Shown piece by piece: positions 1-13,466 of a stretch of 64,000 bases of DNA (position 1 is its first letter; every line of letters starts with the position of its first letter). Under the pieces are notes generated by a model, which had not been told where the DNA came from, searched no databases, and saw only the letters and a list, made by a program, of their open reading frames with translations. The position numbers and the translations under genes were made by a program. This DNA comes from Eriocheir sinensis (taxonomy: Eukaryota; Arthropoda; Malacostraca; Decapoda; Varunidae), in contig NC_066578.1 of NCBI RefSeq assembly GCF_024679095.1, positions 1,724,379 through 1,788,378 on the forward strand, read 5' to 3'.

Positions 1-60
1 ACCGGAGGAAGCAGAAGAGCAAGAGGAGGAAGAGGAGGAAGAGGAGGAAGAGGCGGCTGC
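1..60. repeat. GAGGAA-type purine repeat
   Basis: Degenerate six-base repeat of gagga/agagga at the window edge. Confidence 0.7.
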
Positions 61-127
61 ACTACCCATCACGCTAAATCCTTCTTTAATTCCAAGTCAC
101 AAGTTCAGAGCAAAACACTCTACTCTG

Positions 128-197
128 ATTGGCCCCCTAAGACCCCAGGGAGGGCTCCTATTGGCTGGCGGCTCAAGGGAACACCATCGCTCATTGG
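128..197 (-). promoter_or_regulatory. Three evenly spaced inverted CCAAT boxes
   Basis: ATTGG occurs at 128-132, 160-164 and 193-197, spacing 32 and 33 bases (about three helix turns). Such arrays are typical of NF-Y-driven promoters. No transcript start is shown, so this is only a candidate. Confidence 0.3.
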
Positions 198-223
198 ACG
201 CCGCACCACACCGCATCGGCCCC

Positions 224-230
<7 letters not shown>

Positions 231-277
<47 letters not shown>
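231..277. repeat. GA microsatellite
   Basis: Uninterrupted GA dinucleotide array. Confidence 0.95.
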
Positions 278-281
<4 letters not shown>

Positions 282-419
282 TTACTTAATTAATTGACTG
301 ACCTAAATTATGATCTGTCCAAATAATGGCTAAGTGGTCGCTGATGGCTGGTTGTCTGTCTGTGTCTGTGTCTGTCTGTTAGCTGTGTTGTTTCTCCTCT
401 CTGGCTCCTTCTGTTCGTG

Positions 420-1020
420 ATCTTGTGGTGAAAAATGAACAAAATCTTTTTCCTCCTCTTTCTGCTTCTCTTCTTTCTCTTCCTCTCTCTTCTTCTTCTT
501 TTCATGATCTTGAGGCGAAAATTGAACTTGATTTAGTCTTTCTCTTCCTTTACTTTCTCCTCCTCCTCTTTCCGCTCCTCTTCCTTCTCTTCTTCCTCCT
601 CCTCTCTCTTCTTCTTTTCATGATCTTGAGGCGAAAATATAACCTGATTTAGTCTTTCTCTTCCTTTACTTTCTCCTCCTCCTCTTTCCGCTCCTCTTCC
701 TTCTCTTCTTTCTCTTCCTCTCTCTTCTTCTTCTTCTTTTCATGATCTTGAGGCGAAAATTGAACTTGATTTAGTCTTTCTCTTCCTTCACTTTCTCCTC
801 CTCTTCCTTTTCTTCTTTCTCTTCCTTCTCTTCTTCCTCCTCTCTTCCTTCACTTTCTCCTCCTCCTCTTCCTTCTCTTCTTCCTCTTCCTCTCTCTTCT
901 TCTCCCTCTCCTCTTCCTTCTCTTCTTCCTCTTCCTCCCTCTCCTTCGCCTTATTCTCTTCCTTCTCTCCTTCCTCTCTCTTCTTCTCCTCCTCTTCTTC
1001 CACCTCTTCCTCCTCCTGCG
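420..1020. repeat. Polypyrimidine block with ~120-bp tandem units
   Basis: A unit containing catgatcttgaggcgaaa recurs at about 503, 619 and 741 (spacing 116-122), each followed by CT-rich sequence, then plain cttctcctcc repeats to about 1020. No gene. Confidence 0.75.
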
Positions 1021-1239
1021 CTTCCTCACCCTGATAATTTTTGTGGTATTAAGTTAATCAACACACAACCTCAAGTCCTTTACAATTTCTAAGTTAACTA
1101 TTTCATTCACTACAGACACAAGAGCAATGTTACGGAGATGAGCACTGAGGCCGCGCGTAGCTATAGCGTATGCTCTTCTACTAATAATAAGATGGTTCCA
1201 TACACTTTTTTTTTTAATTCTCTTCGCTCTTCTTGTTTC

Positions 1240-1760
1240 CCTTCCCTCTTTGTCCTTTTTCAAATCTTACTAAACATGCTGTCACCATTGCTGTAGTCTG
1301 TCCTCAAAATAAAAATCCATTCACTCTTTTCTACTGCCTCTCTTTATTCTTCTTGTTAACTTCTCTTCTTTGTTCTTTTTCAAGTCTTACTAAACATACC
1401 GTCGGCATTACTATAGTCTGTCTTTATAAGCCTTTCGTTTTCTCTTTATACATTACAAACAGCCTTAGGTTTTTCCATTCTCTCCCACTTCCTCTTCTCG
1501 TTCTCATTTCTTTCTCTCATTTCGAAGTCTTCATCATTGCCATAGTCTCCCTTTTTAAGCCTTTCGTCTTCCTCAAACACTGGATCTGTCTCCTATCTTC
1601 CTTTCTCCTTCCCTTTTCCTCATATTTTCCTACTTACTCCCTTCGTTCTTTTGTATTTCCTTCTCGTCTTTGTCCTTTTTCAAGTCTTTAAAACATATCG
1701 TCATCATTACTATAGTCTGTCCTTTTAAGCCTTTCGTTTTCTCCTTGTCTCTCCCTCCCT
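1240..1760. repeat. Degenerate tandem repeat, T/C-rich
   Basis: Related segments with tttttcaagtctt, a CAT-rich stretch and tatagtctgtc recur near 1249, 1369, 1512 and 1670. No coding potential. The flank 1761-2110 holds nothing recognised. Confidence 0.55.
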
Positions 1761-2110
1761 TTCCTTCCGCTCCCCTCCCTGACTCACTCACGGCGCCACG
1801 CAAGTAATTATACAATATTCCAAAGCCTTTAAGGAATAATTTGTCACCCGTTAACCCCCGCCCTCCCTGCCTTTCCCCGTTCCTATTAAATCTATCCCTC
1901 TTAGCTCCCTTTATCTGGACTCACGGCTTCTTTAACCCAACCTCCATTGAGACCCAGTTGTCCGCCATCTGACCGCCTAGCGTTTTCTATAAGGGCCATG
2001 AGGGAGGGAGGGCGGAGGGGCAGACTGAACTAATCCTCTTGTTGAAAACCAATTCGCCTCTCATTTACTGTTCGCGTCAGCACTGATAGGTCGTTTATAA
2101 CAGTAGCAGC

Positions 2111-2112
<2 letters not shown>

Positions 2113-2161
<49 letters not shown>
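2113..2161. repeat. GA microsatellite
   Basis: Uninterrupted GA array. Confidence 0.95.
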
Positions 2162-2164
<3 letters not shown>

Positions 2165-2264
2165 TATTGATTAATGGCGTGGTAGTGTGACCTGTGTTCG
2201 TTGCCAGAGAAGCCCACCGGATTTGTGCTGCCGAAGCCCCCACCCGGCCTGCCTGACAAACAAT

Positions 2265-2880
2265 GCTGGCCTGACTGACTGACGGACTAACTGAACGATT
2301 GACTAACTAACAAGGGTGAACTGACTGACGGGCTGACTGAATGATTGAATGACTGACCGACTGACAAGGGTGGACTGACTGACTGGCTGACTGACTGACG
2401 GACTAAATGAACAATTGACTAACAAGGGTGAACTGACTGACTGAGACTGATGGACTGACCGACAGACTGAACGATTAACCAACTGACAAGGGTAGACTGG
2501 CTAACTGGCTGACCGACTGGCAATGGTGGACTTGTTGACTGACTGACTGACTGGTTGATTGATTGACTGACCGACTGGCTGACTGAACGATCGACTGACA
2601 GACTGAATAGATAGCTGCGTAGATGACTGAAGGACTGACTAACTGACTGACTGAATGGATAGCTGAACGATTGATGGACGAGTTGACTGAGTAATTGAGT
2701 GACTGAGTGATTGGTTGACTGATTGAACACTCGACTGACAGACTGAATTTATAGCTGACTGATTGAATAACCCTAAACTGATGAATGAGTTGACTGAGCA
2801 ATTGATTGGGTGAGAAAGGGCAATCTTACTGACGGATTATGTGACTGATTGACTGATGGAGTTGACTGACTGACTGACGA
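2265..2880. repeat. Degenerate GACT tetranucleotide satellite
   Basis: About 600 bases of ctgactgactga with frequent substitutions and small higher-order units (for example a recurrent aagggtggactgactgac). A second GA array follows at 2893-2932. Confidence 0.85.
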
Positions 2881-2891
2881 AGTAACAAATG

Positions 2892-2932
<41 letters not shown>

Positions 2933-2937
<5 letters not shown>

Positions 2938-3799
2938 TGCCAGAGAAAACGGGATATATTAAATTACTTCCAGGGACGACTCTGTCAAACCCGTAATTGC
3001 ATCAAAGCTCCCAGTGATGAGTTGCCAAGAGCCCCCCCCCTTCCCCTGCCCCCCCTCGATTCCCCCCCTCCCCTCTGACGTTCCCTCCCTCTCATCTCTC
3101 CCCGGAACTTCTAAATCACGTTTTCTTTTTGTTACTTGTTCCCTTTTTACGTTTTCTCCCGCTGAGTTTCAATGGGATACTACTTTACTTTTATTTTTCC
3201 CCCCATCTCCAATCATTTCGCCTTGGAATTTTCCGGTCCTTGTAACTTTGCTATTTATCTGGGTTTTTTTTTTGTTGCTAGAGGGAATTAAAGGTTGTAT
3301 TTTTAAACGTTTCCCCACCTTAGTTTGCCCGTTTGAAAAGCCTCTAGTTGAAGTTGCTCCGAGATGGAATAGAGTTGTTGATGTTTGGGAGAGATCTCTT
3401 TAGTAATACGCGAAGTGAAATTTGTCGCTTTTTTGTTGTTGTCTTCGTTAGAGGGATTAAGACTTCTGGATTTTATGGATGGGAACAGATGTCTCTACAG
3501 TTATGCGTGAATTCAAATCTGACGCTTTTTTTTTAAAGAACTCGACGTACAGTAAAATTAGTAAAGTTATCCGTTGCTTTTTATTAACGCCAGCTAAGCT
3601 CCGATGACTTAGCATGTATTCTTATGGGGAAAATATATATTAGAATTACGCGATGTTTACTTTACACGATCTCTTCAGTAACGCATTTCCCGCTTAGAAC
3701 GAAAAGTATATAAAAAAAACTATATTATTTTTTTTATATTTTTGTCGTAATACTGATAATGACTGTGATTTTTTTTTTCTCAACAATATGGAAAATCGA

Positions 3800-3800
<1 letters not shown>
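2933..3800. other. No gene recognised
   Basis: C-rich then AT-rich unique sequence with T runs. No conserved open frame, RNA gene or repeat family identified. Confidence 0.5.

Positions 3801-3803
<3 letters not shown>

Positions 3804-3890
<87 letters not shown>
3804..3890. repeat. GT microsatellite and adjoining C-rich tract
   Basis: About 43 GT units, followed (3925-4275) by a ctctcccc polypyrimidine tract. Confidence 0.95.
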
Positions 3891-3894
<4 letters not shown>

Positions 3895-4399
3895 TCAATA
3901 TTCATACCTTGGCTTTCCTTTTTAAGTCTCCCCATCTCTCAATCGCTTCCCCCCCTCCGTCGCCCCCCTCTCCCCTCCCCCCTTCGCCCCCCATCCCCCC
4001 CTCAACACATGGTCAGGCCGAGAGTGTAACAGATTGGGGAAGAAAGGTTTTCCTCCCTCTCTTTCTCCCCTCCCTCCCCCTCTGACTCTCTCCCCTCCTT
4101 CCCTTCCTTCCTCTTCTCCCCTCTCTCTCCCCTCTCTCCCCTCTGTGTCTCTACCTCTCATCCTCTCATCCTGACCCTTCCCCTCTCCTTTCTCCTCCCC
4201 CTCTCTCCCCTCTTTCTTCTCTCCCCTCTGTTCCTCTCTCCCCTCTCTCCCTCTCTCCCCTTGTTCCACTCCCAATTAATTTATGTGATCGTCGGAGGGT
4301 GTTGGGAGATATTAATGTAGCTAATTATTATGAGGAAGATTGCCTCGCTATCACCACCATCAACACCGTCACCAACACCACTGATTCTACCACCGACAC

Positions 4400-4560
4400 T
4401 ATTACCAACACGAATCGTACCATAACCAACACCATTACCAACACGAATCGTACCATAACCAGCACCATTACCAACACGAATCGTACCATAACCAAAACCA
4501 TTACCAACACTACTTGTACCATAACCAGCACCATTACCAACACGACTGCACCATAACCAA
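4400..4560. repeat. 33-bp minisatellite, about five units
   Basis: The segment cgaatcgtaccataacca recurs at 4411, 4444 and 4477 with related units at about 4510 and 4543. The array is interrupted by the LINE at 4561-5040 and passes into CAC/ACC-rich repeats (5069-5530). Confidence 0.85.
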
Positions 4561-5040
4561 CACCAACCTTAAGGGCCCAACCGTACGAGGAACTACTCAA
4601 GCGCCTCAATCTCTTTACATTGGAGAAAAGACGCCTACGAGGGAATATGATTCAAGTCTTCAAGTACCTGAAAAAGTTGAATAATGTCGATTACTCCAAA
4701 TTCTTTCAATTGCAAACCAACTCAAGAACTAGAAATAACGGTTTACCCATTCAGTCGAGTCGATGCAACACAGACATTGGATGGAGTTTTTTTTCGAACC
4801 GAGTCATCCGCCACTGGAACAATCTTCCCTCATAAGTAGTAAATGCAAATACCATCAACTCCTTAAAAAATCGAATCGACCGTCATTTCGTTGCGTCAGG
4901 AGTAAACTGAATATCAAGGTGCTTTTATCTGCTCCCCAGGCCCCGAGTGGCTGTCGAGCAGATTAAATCATCAAAGCGGGCAACCTCGTAATGAGCCAAT
5001 AGGTTTTCTGTTGCCTGCATTTCCATATTTCCATGTTTCC
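4561..5040 (+). mobile_element. 5'-truncated CR1/jockey-like LINE with 28-bp target duplication
   Basis: The 28 bases at 4533-4560 are repeated exactly at 5041-5068. Between them, 4581-4835 encodes the end of a reverse transcriptase (PYEELLKRLNLFTLEKRRLR, then RNNGLPIQ and FFSNRVIRHWNNLPS), a signature of CR1/jockey-type ORF2 C-termini in arthropods. It is probably the same family as the element at 31.7-35.3 kb, whose copy stops just before this part. Confidence 0.8.
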
Positions 5041-5807
5041 ATTACCAACACGACTGCACCATAACCAAAGCCAGTCATCCCCACTACGCCAAAACCACCA
5101 CAACCATAACCAGTACCACCACCACTACCATCACCACTGCCATACCCACCACTAACAACGAAACCACTACTATTACCACCACGCTAACTTCACCACATTA
5201 TAAACACCAATGTCATCACCACCGCCAACACCACCATCACTATATTCCATCATCCCTATACCTCTACCATTACTATTTGTCACCATCAGCAGCTTCACCA
5301 TCATCTAAGTGTCACCACGTCACTTAACATCACCATTACATCACTATTAATATTTTAACTTTTTTTCGTCTTTTACTATACTCACCATTGCAATCACGCC
5401 TTCATCACCACCACAATCATCACCTCATCACCAAACACCATTCCTCCACCTTCACCATTTTCTCCACCACCACCACCACCATCACCACCACCACCACCAT
5501 CACCACCACCTTCACCTTCACCCCTGGCAGTTAACATGTACTCTTAAGATTAATAATCCCTCGATGTGTTCCTTTGGGGATTACGAAGGATTAGGAAGGA
5601 TTGCAAGGTGGCAGGGATTGGTCGGGGAGGGGAAGGAAGGATTAGCGGGCAGGGGGAGCATGATAGGGCTGTCAGGGGTGGAGGCGGCGGCAGGGGGGGC
5701 GGCAGGGGGGGCGACAGGGAGGCGGAAAAAATGCGTACTAATAGAGGTGATGGGAACGGTGGTGTGGAGGTGAGAGAGTATTGATGGTTAGGGTGGGTGG
5801 ATGGGTG

Positions 5808-6223
<416 letters not shown>

Positions 6224-6768
6224 AAGGAAACACACAAACAAACACAACATAAGAAGGGATCTGATTTTCCACTTCGGTTCTCTGATCGTCGAAAATTACT
6301 GATCAGTCTGGAGGAGGAGGAGGAGGAGGAGGAGGAGGAGGAGGAGGAAGAGGAGGAGGAGGGCGTGATTTGAAGGAGGAAGGAAAGGGCGGCGTGGATT
6401 GGCGGTCGTGTGAGTGAGCTCCAATCGTCGAATCCATTTCCTAATCCACAACTGATCCTCTTGCAGTGATTATGGGCACGGATTAGGGGAGGGGAGGAAA
6501 GGGGGAAGGGGACGAGAGGGGAGGGGGAGGGCTGGCGCTAGGGGGGTGGGGGTGGAGGGTAACGAGGGTAGGAAAAAAAAGATGTGGTTATGAAGAATGG
6601 GATAAGGAGGGGACGGGAAGGACACAGAGTAATTGACGAATGAAGAAAAGGCCGCAGGATGGAAAAGGATGATGGGGGAAATAAAAGAAATGTAAACAGA
6701 AGATGGATGACCGAATATATTATGACGGCGATAATGATAATGGAGATAGATAGATAGGTTGATAGATC

Positions 6769-6902
6769 TCCTCCCGAAATTGACCTCTCTTTCGGCCACC
6801 TCTTTGGATTCTTTTTGTGAGCAGCGAGTAGCGGGCTTTTTTTTAATATTGTTTACTTTTTTCGTGCCCTTGAGCTGTCTCCATTGTTGTAAAAAAAAAA
6901 AA
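6769..6902 (+). mobile_element. Interspersed repeat family A, copy 1
   Basis: Begins ctcccgaaattgacctct, continues tttcggcc, then gcagcgagtagcgggc, a T-rich stretch, cttgagctgtctcc and an A tail. The same order is seen at 28020-28150, 28331-28470 and, reversed, 58960-59130 and 59352-59460. Non-autonomous; class not certain. Confidence 0.65.
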
Positions 6903-7224
6903 GATAGATAGATAGATAGATTGATAGATAGGTAGGGGGAGATATGGGGGCTGGCTTTCCTCTCCTTCCCCTACAGCCAATCATTCGGGCTGCCTTTTAG
7001 CTTTCCATAACTTAGTGGGCCCTGAGTGTGGGCTCCTGGAACAGAGCTGCATCGTCGGACAGGGTAGCAATGCCGGAGATGTTGCTAAAGATATAGACAG
7101 CATCCTCGTCGAAAGATCCCCAGAACTGCAGGGTTTTCCACAATGCAAAGTTCTTTTCAACTGATTTAAGGTTTGTTGCTACACTCAGGCTTCTGTAGTG
7201 CGGCGACGGCCTGATGAACGAGCC

Positions 7225-7395
7225 TCCCATAACCCACTTAGCCAGCGGGGTACCTCTTTGGCCGACTCGGTAAGGAGTGGCTCTCCCGTCACGCTGGTCG
7301 CGGGTTCAATCCCAGGCAGCCGGGGAATACCCTGATCTTGATTAATTTCTCGTGTGTTTCGATACACGCAGAGGACGTGTAGAAAAAAAAAAAGA
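7225..7395 (+). mobile_element. tRNA-derived SINE
   Basis: A box-like TTGGCCGACTCGGTAAGG and B box GGTTCAATCCC are spaced as in a tRNA, then a unique body and a poly-A run at 7383-7392. There is no acceptor-stem pairing for a real tRNA gene. Confidence 0.7.
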
Positions 7396-7525
7396 ATAGA
7401 AAATCTCGTCATTAAACTTCTTGTCAAAAAGAATAACAAAATGTAACCGTACTGTGTTTCATATCGAGGGACCGAAAGAATTGGCAGGATAAGGGGTGGA
7501 AGGCAGTTGGTGTTTGTATCATCAG

Positions 7526-7612
7526 TGCGGAGCTGCTCAAAGCTGTTGTGGTGGGCTGCATGCGGTCTTGACTTCAATATGGCAGTCTCGTACCATTCCT
7601 CCTGACTGGAAG
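7526..7612 (+). pseudogene. LINE reverse transcriptase fragment
   Basis: Reads like ELLKA...VGCMRS...LTGR, the segment that in LINE ORF2 reads AELLKAGG..GLH...W......P..WK. A related segment is at 47.05 kb. Broken by stops. Confidence 0.4.
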
Positions 7613-7745
7613 AGTCGGCATGTAGTCCCTGTCCCGGCGTGTGTGGCGTGACCTAACCTCCCCTCCCCTTATTAATGACCTGTGATCCGCGCGGCTGCTG
7701 ACTGGGCAAGCTGATTCATCCCTGACCCTTTTCTTCCTCCCTCAG

Positions 7746-7930
7746 GCCCCAGGGATTACTGCCGCTCCCCGCGTTCCCCCGGTGACTCCTGCAGCAGCCC
7801 CGCCAGCTCCCCCGTCGAGTCGCCCCCTTCTTGTTCCCCCGCCAGCTCCCCGCTCACCTCCCACGCCACGCCCATGCTGGCCCCCGCGCCCTTCCCGCCG
7901 CCCTCCCTCTCCATGCACCACCACCACCAG
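7746..7930 (+). CDS. Hr51: Hr51 visible exon 1 (N-terminal low-complexity region)
   Basis: Opens after a ctcag acceptor and ends CAG|gtacgt. After two bases of a split codon it encodes 61 residues rich in Ser and Pro, ending in a His4-Gln run. There is no recognisable domain; it is assigned because frame and phase run into the next exon. At least one coding exon must precede it. Confidence 0.8.
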
Positions 7931-8973
7931 GTACGTAACAAGAACCAGCGCCGTAGAATAGTCGGGGCATTGTGAGAAGGTAGCGGCCTTTCTCCTTGCT
8001 AAAACTATCATGCTTGTACAGTCCAACGTTGCTAGACTGTCGTATTCAGCCCCCTATGTTTGCCGATATCCGACCCAAAAAACTGCCGTCTCGACCCCAA
8101 TATCTGCCTTCATATATAGTTATCGTTAAAATGGTTAATTATTGGTGTTTTTTGGCAATAGCTATGACTCAGAAACCAGTAATATGAGGCTCTGAGTACG
8201 ATAATCTGGCAATGGTGGTACAGCCCATGTCCTGGGTAGGTATTTTCAGCCTCTTCCACCTCTCATGTTAACTATCTCCAAAGGCCATAAAGGAGATTAA
8301 TCAGGTTTTCATGAGTGTTTTTTACGTTCATGGTACAGAGGAAGAGTCAAACTGCCACCAGGGTCATAAAAGTAGTACCCCTAGACATGCCCAAAACTCC
8401 TAGGAAAGCCTTGTCAAATATGTGTGCTTGGGCTGCTAAAGGTTTAAGAACACGATCCTCTCTGTTCCCTGTTTCGCTTCTTTTAATAACAATGATAACA
8501 ATAAAGGTTACTAGACCGTCAACGTGAACACACTAAGGGCTGTATTTTAAGACACCATCGCTTCTCACATCAACTATTTCTAAAGGTCAAAGAGGGGGTC
8601 AGTCGGGTTTTAATGAGTGTCTCTTCAGGTTCATGTTACAGAAGAAGGGTCAAACTACCACCAGGGTCATAAAACTACTACTGGAAAGGCCTACAGCTCC
8701 TACGAAAGCCATGTCAAATATGTGAACTTGGGCGACGAAACCCTTATGACCTCTCACACCCCACCGCTTGTGTCCTCACCGCCACCTCCCTCTCTCGCAG
8801 CTAGGCGGGGGTCTGCTCGGGGGCCGCCTGTCGCCGCTGGGTGGACGCTGCCCCTCCACCCTCGCCAACGCCGTGTGTGTGTCCTCCTCCATCGGCTGCG
8901 TGACCATGGGCGGCGGCAGCATCGGCACCGTCAGCGTGGGTGAGTGTGGAGGCCAAGGGAATGATAGATAGAT

Positions 8974-9011
<38 letters not shown>

Positions 9012-9040
9012 TTAGATGGAAAGATAGTTAGTGAGAAAAA

Positions 9041-9089
<49 letters not shown>

Positions 9090-11010
9090 ACTTTCCCTCA
9101 CCCTCTCACTCAAGCCTTCACCCAGACCCCCACCCAACACCCTCTCCCCCCCTTCCAGCTGGCAGCGTGGGCGTGGGCGGCCTGGGGGTGGGCGGGGGCG
9201 GAGGCAGGCGTGTGTCCCCGGGCCTCACCTGCCTGGTCTGCGGCGACACGTCCTCAGGTAAACACTACGGCATCCTCGCCTGCAACGGCTGCTCCGGCTT
9301 CTTCAAGAGGTCCGTCAGGCGCAAACTCATTTACAGGTAAGTTTTCCCTTCGACGCCGATCAACAGATTGTCCATCTTCTTGTTGTTCTCTTCAAGTTGT
9401 TTTCCTGGTTTACCCATGCATTGTAGACATGACATTGTATAATAACATTTGTTAGCCCTGATAAACCCTACAACATGGCATTATAAACAAAGTGAGCTTT
9501 TTTTTTAACGTCTTGGCCTGTGGCACCGGTAGGCCTTCATAGTAGGACCTGATGGTCGGCCCCAGCCCGTTGTGGCACAGGCAAGTGTTTATAGTGGCGC
9601 CATCCTTACTTTTCAGCATTTTCCATTTTAGACCCCTGGTTGCATAACATAAATTGTTGGGGGGGTGTTGTGTTGGAGGGTCATGCGACGCCGATCTGGC
9701 ACAGTTTTTGTGCTATTAACACGTGTTTCTTTTTCTTTTTCCTTTTTTCCTTTTCTTCGTTTCTTTTATCTTTTATCTTCATCTTTCCTTCGTTTCTTCT
9801 GTTTATTATTTACTTTTTTGTATTTCTTTTCTTTTTTTTCGTTTTCCTCCTCATTTATTCGTCTTCGTCTTTTCTTTACATCTCGTCACCATTTATTTCT
9901 TCTTTTCTTGCTTCTTTTTTTCATCATTTATTTATTTGTTTTCTACTTCTTTTTCTTCGTTTTCTTTGTTTTCTTGGTTTTCTTTGTTGCGTCCTTGTCT
10001 TTTGTTTCTTCTATTCATTATCTTCATTTTTTCATTGTCTTCTCGCTTTCTTTTGTTCTTTTCTTCTTCCATTGTCTTCTCTTTCTTCATTTTCCTTTAG
10101 CGAGACGGGAAATCTATTGAATCTTCCTCTCTGGTGTTTGAAATGACTAGTTAATAAGGGACGGTTTTTATTTCCATTTTCTTCCTGTGCCTTCGTTACA
10201 AATTAAAAGCAGCTAATCACTCTTGACCATTAAGAACTTAAGAACATAAGAACGGAAGGAATCTGCAAGAGGCCGGTAAAAGCTTAAGACACAGCTAAGT
10301 CATACTGGTGCCTCATTCTTTTCACATATCCATTCTTACGAGACTTTCTGGATTCTCTCTTCTTTCCTTCCGTCACCACCAGCCTCTACTCCTCCCGCAG
10401 ATGCCAGGCAGGGACGGGCACCTGCATCGTGGACAAGGCTCACCGGAACCAGTGCCAAGCGTGTCGCCTCAAGAAGTGCATCCAAATGGGCATGAACAAG
10501 GACGGTGAGTCGTGGCCCTGACCGGCGGCTGTGACGGAAGGAGGCGAAGGAGGAAGTGAAGAAGGAGGATGGTGGACTGGACGAGGAGGAGAAGGAGGGA
10601 GAGATGGTGAAGGAGGAGGAGGAACGCAGACAGACGGACAGACGGACGGATGCGTGGCTAGAGCGTGGGACACCTGATGCAAGGGACAGGAGACAGGGCT
10701 GACGCACAAAGACCAACACTCAGAGTAACGTTCCTAGGCATGGCAGGCTGACGGAGGGAGACAGACACAAACCTAGAGGGACGTGTTCACTGAGATGTCT
10801 TACTTTGCACTGCGGCGCCATGACTGCATACCACACTCAATCAATGAATCTTACTTTGCAGGCCCACACCATAAGTTTGTTTTTCTTCAATGTGGACTGT
10901 CACCCATTCTGTTTTCTTTGTGAGTTTGTTATAAGATGGAGTTGTGTGTATGGATGTATGGGAAAGGAAGTGGAGGGTGAGATTGAGTGTTGTGTGGTGG
11001 GGTACGGAAT

Positions 11011-11062
<52 letters not shown>

Positions 11063-13275
11063 TGGTACAGTGACCCTTCCCCCCCTCCCACAGCGGTGCA
11101 GAACGAGCGGCAGCCTCGGAACACAGCTACCATCCGCCCCGAGGCCTTCGCGGACATGGACCAGGAGAGACTGCTGAGGGAGGCGGCCGTGGCGGTTGGG
11201 GTGTTCACGTGAGTCCGGGGCAGCAGGGGCGGGAGGTGGGAGGGAGTAACCAAAGTCTAAGGGCCATATTTTTAAACATTTCTGCGCCCAAGAACACGTA
11301 ATTTACTAGTCTTTCGTGGGAGTTTAGGGCATTTCCAGGGGTACTTTTATGACCCTGGTGGTAGTCTGAGCCTTCTTCTGTACCGCGAACCTAAAAGAAC
11401 ACTCATTAGAACTCGATTAACCTCCTTTTTGGCCTTTGGAAATTGTTGATGTGAGAGGAAGGGTCGTCAAAGAATACCAACCTATGGGCCGTATTTTAAA
11501 ACATTTCGGCGCCCAAGTTCACCTATTTGACAAGGCTTTCCTAGGAGTTGTGGGCATTTCCGGGAGTAGTTTTATGACCCTGGTGATAGTTTGACCCTTC
11601 TTCTGTACCATGAACCTAAAGAAACACTCATTGGAACCCGATTGATGCCCTCCTTGACCTTTATAAAGAGTTGATGTGAGAAGGGAATGTCTTACAGTAG
11701 AAGCCTAAAGCCCCTCGATTCGTTTGTTTGAAAAGACCCTCGTGGAAATTGCTGGGACTATCATGGAGTGTTTTGTGATCCCAGTGATAGTTTTACACGA
11801 CTTCACCTTGAGCGGGAAAAGTCACCCATTATATTAAAACCTCGTTAGTCTCACCGTTGCCAGATTGTCGTACTCAGAGCATAGTATTTACCGGTTTCTG
11901 ACGCCTAACTATTGCCAAGAAACATCAGGAATTAACTATTTTAACGATAATTATAAGTGAATCTCCTTATTGGGGTCCACGAGACAGTTTTTGGGTCGGA
12001 AGTCGGTATATATGAGGCTGAGTAAGACAATCTAGCAACTTTGCGCTAACTCTCTGTGGCCTTGGGAAAAATAATACAGGGAGTTCGCTTCGTTTAAAAT
12101 ACGGACCAAGGAATACAGTCGTCCCACTCTTGGTTGTAATTTTGAGGCAGTTCGCGCATGACGTCACACGCTAAGGAGGGAATAAACAAAAACAACAACC
12201 TACTTTCTATTTGTCACACATGAGTTGTCCTTTCAAGTCAAGTTTTCCTTATGGGATCCCAGGAGTCTAGAGGTAAATCCCGAACCATAGATAGGAATCG
12301 TGTGACATCATCATCATTCATCGAAGCGGTCGTCCACAGGCTCATATTAGTGGTGTTCACGGCTCATATAAATGCACTTAGGGCCAGTTTCACAGTGCCC
12401 CATGTTGGGTTAGTAAGCTCCCAAACCAATACCAGAGCCTTCGAAATTTCCTCAAACCAATACCAGAGCCTTCGAAATCTCCTTGTATAGTGTCTTGTGT
12501 TCGTATTTAAGTTCACAAATTTGATGAAACTCTACAGGAAAAGTCTTGTGTATTTAGCGTGGCATCGAAGACCTCACCATTTTCGATTGTATGGGATTCT
12601 ATTGTTTGGTTCGGTCTGTTACGAAGACACTGTGTTGGACTGTGGAATCGGCTCCTAGTCAGGTGTTTATAGTGGCGCCATCTTCTCTTGGCTCATGCTG
12701 CCCCCCGGAACTCGTTCTTGATTTACTTGGACGGTTTCCTCTAGAGTCCGGATTGATGGATGGTCTTCAGGACAGCATGTGGGTAGTTTTAAGCCACTCG
12801 GCGGTGACTGAAAAATCCGAGGTGGTAGCCTGGGGATTCGAACTCGCGTCGTCCTTCACGCGGTGAATGTGGGCCCAGCACGCTACCACTCAGCCACCGC
12901 CTACCCTATACATGTAAAACAATCAATACTATCAAATAAAAAAGCAACTATCTCGTCGGGAGGATCCTTTGCCAACACGAGTAACAAGAGTCTGTCAGCG
13001 AGCGCTTTGATGCGTAACTTGGCCTGCCACGGACGGCTCATCTCTGTGTCTGTTGCTTCCTTCCTCGTTAACTCTTTATTAAGGATGCTTTTCTTTCATC
13101 TTTATCTTTATGACAGTTTCCTTCCATAAATAGATCTGATTGTTGTAGCAGCTTGTGATAATCTGTTTTATTGCTATTGTTAGGGGAATTCAGTTTTATT
13201 TAGCTTGTGGAATCTTAATTACTTGTAGTTCATTTTCTATTTTCTATTGGATATTTCTGTTTTAGTTACATATTG

Positions 13276-13349
<74 letters not shown>

Positions 13350-13418
13350 TGGAATCTTAATTACTTGTAGTTCACTTTCTATTTTCTATTGGATTTGTCT
13401 GTTTTAGTTACATATTGA

Positions 13419-13466
<48 letters not shown>

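Noticed and set aside
7225..7330. Functional tRNA gene
   Set aside because: A and B boxes are present but there is no acceptor stem, and the unit continues into a SINE body with A tail.
9640..10146. Phe/Ser-rich membrane-like protein frames
   Set aside because: Low-complexity T/C tract inside an Hr51 intron; three frames are open at once.
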